A stretch of DNA of 64,000 nt. Origin: Pithys albifrons albifrons (taxonomy: Eukaryota > Chordata > Aves > Passeriformes > Thamnophilidae). The notes under the pieces were generated by a model that saw only the letters and a list, made by a program, of their open reading frames with translations, was not told the DNA's origin and searched no databases. Shown piece after piece: positions 61,878 through 64,000 of this stretch. The stretch covers positions 89,906,431 to 89,970,430 of the forward strand of contig NC_092461.1 in NCBI RefSeq assembly GCF_047495875.1, in the 5' to 3' direction. Every line of letters begins with the position of its first letter. Position 1 is the stretch's first letter. A program made the position numbers and the translations under genes.

Positions 61878-64000
61878 TAGGGATCTTAAGAGTAACAAAA
61901 TTTAGCTTTTCTAACACTATTTTCTTCCCAAACAGTACTAGTGTGTTGCCACAGTGATTACATGACTAATGCTTGGTGCCTTTAATTCAATTTTCTTTAA
62001 CCATACTATTTTTCAGCTGTTTTTCTTTCACTCTCCCTCCCCTGACCCTAGGCTTCCCTTTATTCCTGGAACAACAATATACTCATTTATTCCAAAGTTC
62101 TGTTTCCTTCATTTCACTAAGTTTACCCTCCACAATTTCTAATTTTATCTGCAAGTTAAATGAACTTAGCCTTACTGTCAAATGAACCTTACTGGCCATG
62201 CCCAAAGTGTACGAATAGTGGAAGAGCCCCATTGTATTGTTTGTCTCCTTTCCTCTGCAGAACAGGGGGACACCACAGGGGACGAAAGCAGGTCAGCCCT
62301 CATAATGCTCCTTGGTCTCCATTTGACTGATCTCTCCAGCATTGTCTAGGAGGACACCTGTTGCTTATGAAAACAAACCCCACCAAAGTTCTTACAATCC
62401 TGACAGCAAAAAACACAAATAGGCAACCACCAAACTAATTTAATAAAGTTTGTTCAGTTCTGGATGGCACATGTTGAGGTTTTTGAATTATTTTAGATTA
62501 TTAGTGTTATTATCATGAAAGATCCTGCATTAGTTTTGCATTTCAGAAAGAATCTGAAATGTCACCAAAATGACGGGAAAAAGTACAAAAATTTTAGTTG
62601 ATTAAATTTTGCAACTTAACCTTTTAAGATGAGCGAAATATGAGTCTGAGAACACTAACAGTATAGCACATAAAAGACCCCTTTCTACAAGGTGTCTTTT
62701 CCTAGCTCAGTAAAATTACAAATTTCTTTGCACAGCAGAAATGCTTTAGAGTTATGTCACACTTCAAGGATCACTCTTTTTTTAACCCCAAAAGAAAAGC
62801 GAGGCCTGAAACCATCCCACATCCACATTGCCACAAATGCAAATCCCAGCAAAGTTACTGGAATTTCAGGCACAATCAAGAGAACAGACATCAACAAAGG
62901 AAATAAGGAACTAGGTTAGAATGGGTATCAGGTCCAAAATCAGTCAGAATGAAGTGCATGCCATTAACTACGGGAAGAATAAGCCTGAAAGTTCACAGTG
63001 AAGTTTTCCTCTCCAGCTACTTGCATACAATGTTTTCTTGAAAAATGTTTGGCTTTGTTGTTATCTAGGGTACCAATGCTACAAGCCTCCCAAAGGCCAA
63101 CTGGCTGAAAAAGTAGCTCCATGTACAAATTATTCCAATATCCCTTCATTCAGGATCTTTGCATCACCCTGTTTTGGAGCAATGCACATCAAGTGTAAAA
63201 AACTTTGTGCTGAAGCCCAAAGAGACACTCTCTCCTAGGGCAGGTACTTTGGGATCTGTCTTCCAGGTATCAGCCATTCCAGAGTTAACACAGACTTGGA
63301 GGTAATGGAAGGGAAGCATCCACAGCAGAGCACATAATGGAGTGAAAAGCGCAAATGTGGGTAAAATGGCTGCTGCTGGCAGCGTGCCACAGGCACATTT
63401 CCAGTGTTCAACGCATCTCTCTGCATCTCCTCAATGGCATTATTTTGCTAGGTTGTTCAATACCTGGTGTATAGGAATTCTGGGCAGTGGCAGAGCTAGT
63501 CATGACTTACCAATCCTTTCACCGGTGTATTTCTCACAGAGGTCCTTGAGGTGCCCAGCAGCAGGCAAAAAACCTCAATGAAATAACATGTAGCAAGTGA
63601 AGCTGTAGCTTCTATTTCACAGCATTTCCAAGTGCCTTTTTCACCCTTTATCCACATTAGATTGACACAAGGGTAGTGAAGAATTCAGTGGGGCTTTTGC
63701 TGTTTGAGGAGAAAGCTTGTCTTTTATCTAAAGAGCTGAGGGGCAGGTGACACTGGTCTGACCAGTCTCACCCAGCAAGACTGCAACTAATGCATCCGAT
63801 CCCCAATGATGATGCCCCATCCTGCTCACATCTCCAATACAGTCCCCCTTCTGGAATTTGGGACCAGATTTCCCAGTCATGCCCCACAGCCCCTCTTTGC
63901 CCTCTGAGCTTCAAGAGCATACTGACATCTTCCCATCTCACACAGGGCTGCTGCAACTACAAGCCAGGCAAACCACGGCATCAAGAAACAGGCACTTTGA

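Larger units (their letters stand above)
54927..64000 (-). other. ZNF516: ZNF516 intron, partial, extending out of the window
   Basis: Upstream of the large exon no further zinc-finger coding sequence appears, so the whole of this stretch is taken as intron. It contains a degenerate solo LTR (about 61492-61877), A/C-rich tracts (57489-57575), AT-rich dinucleotide sequence (59400-59455) and otherwise unique-looking non-coding DNA. Confidence 0.7.

Overview
The window is vertebrate, almost certainly avian, nuclear DNA. It is mostly AT-rich and non-coding, has GT-AG introns, and carries CR1 LINEs of the bird type (3' ends with the GATTCTAT octamer), a bird-type endogenous retroviral (ERV) element and a probable ERVL-like solo LTR. 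There are no bacterial operons, CRISPR arrays, rRNA or recognisable tRNA genes.

The only cellular protein-coding gene I can support is the 3' part of ZNF516 on the minus strand. Its coding exons in transcript order are 54926-53457 (1470 bp), 48657-48553 (105 bp), 47645-47578 (68 bp) and 41065-41006 (60 bp, ending in TAG). All internal junctions have AG/GT signals and compatible phases. Together they encode about 566 C-terminal residues, including a PLDLS CtBP-docking motif and two C2H2 zinc fingers. The N-terminal finger exons are not in the window and must lie beyond position 64000. A probable 3 kb 3' UTR runs from 41005 to about 38005, where a canonical AATAAA (minus strand) sits at 38026-38021.

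Positions 1-38000 lie downstream of ZNF516 and look intergenic. They hold three CR1 fragments (399-738 minus, 6655-6757 plus, 17085-17843 plus, the last with an open 3' reverse-transcriptase reading frame), several simple repeats (GATA/GACA at 5853-5950, a polypurine GGAA/GGGA block at 23359-23553, an A/C-only tract with (AC)n at 24826-25018) and, most notably, a complete but non-autonomous LTR retroelement at 28054-30781.

That element has two LTRs of about 636 bp (roughly 11 substitutions apart by eye), a 5-bp target-site duplication (CAAGG), and a primer-binding site that matches the 3' end of tRNA-Gly(GCC) at 18 of 18 positions. Its internal region is only 1.46 kb and has no recognisable gag or pol. 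It contains one open frame of 118 codons with a signal-peptide-like start, followed by a tandem array in which nearly every unit is a short CCCC-loop-GGGG hairpin. This is the most unusual object in the window.

Positions 54927-64000 are ZNF516 intron and include a degenerate solo LTR at about 61492-61877.
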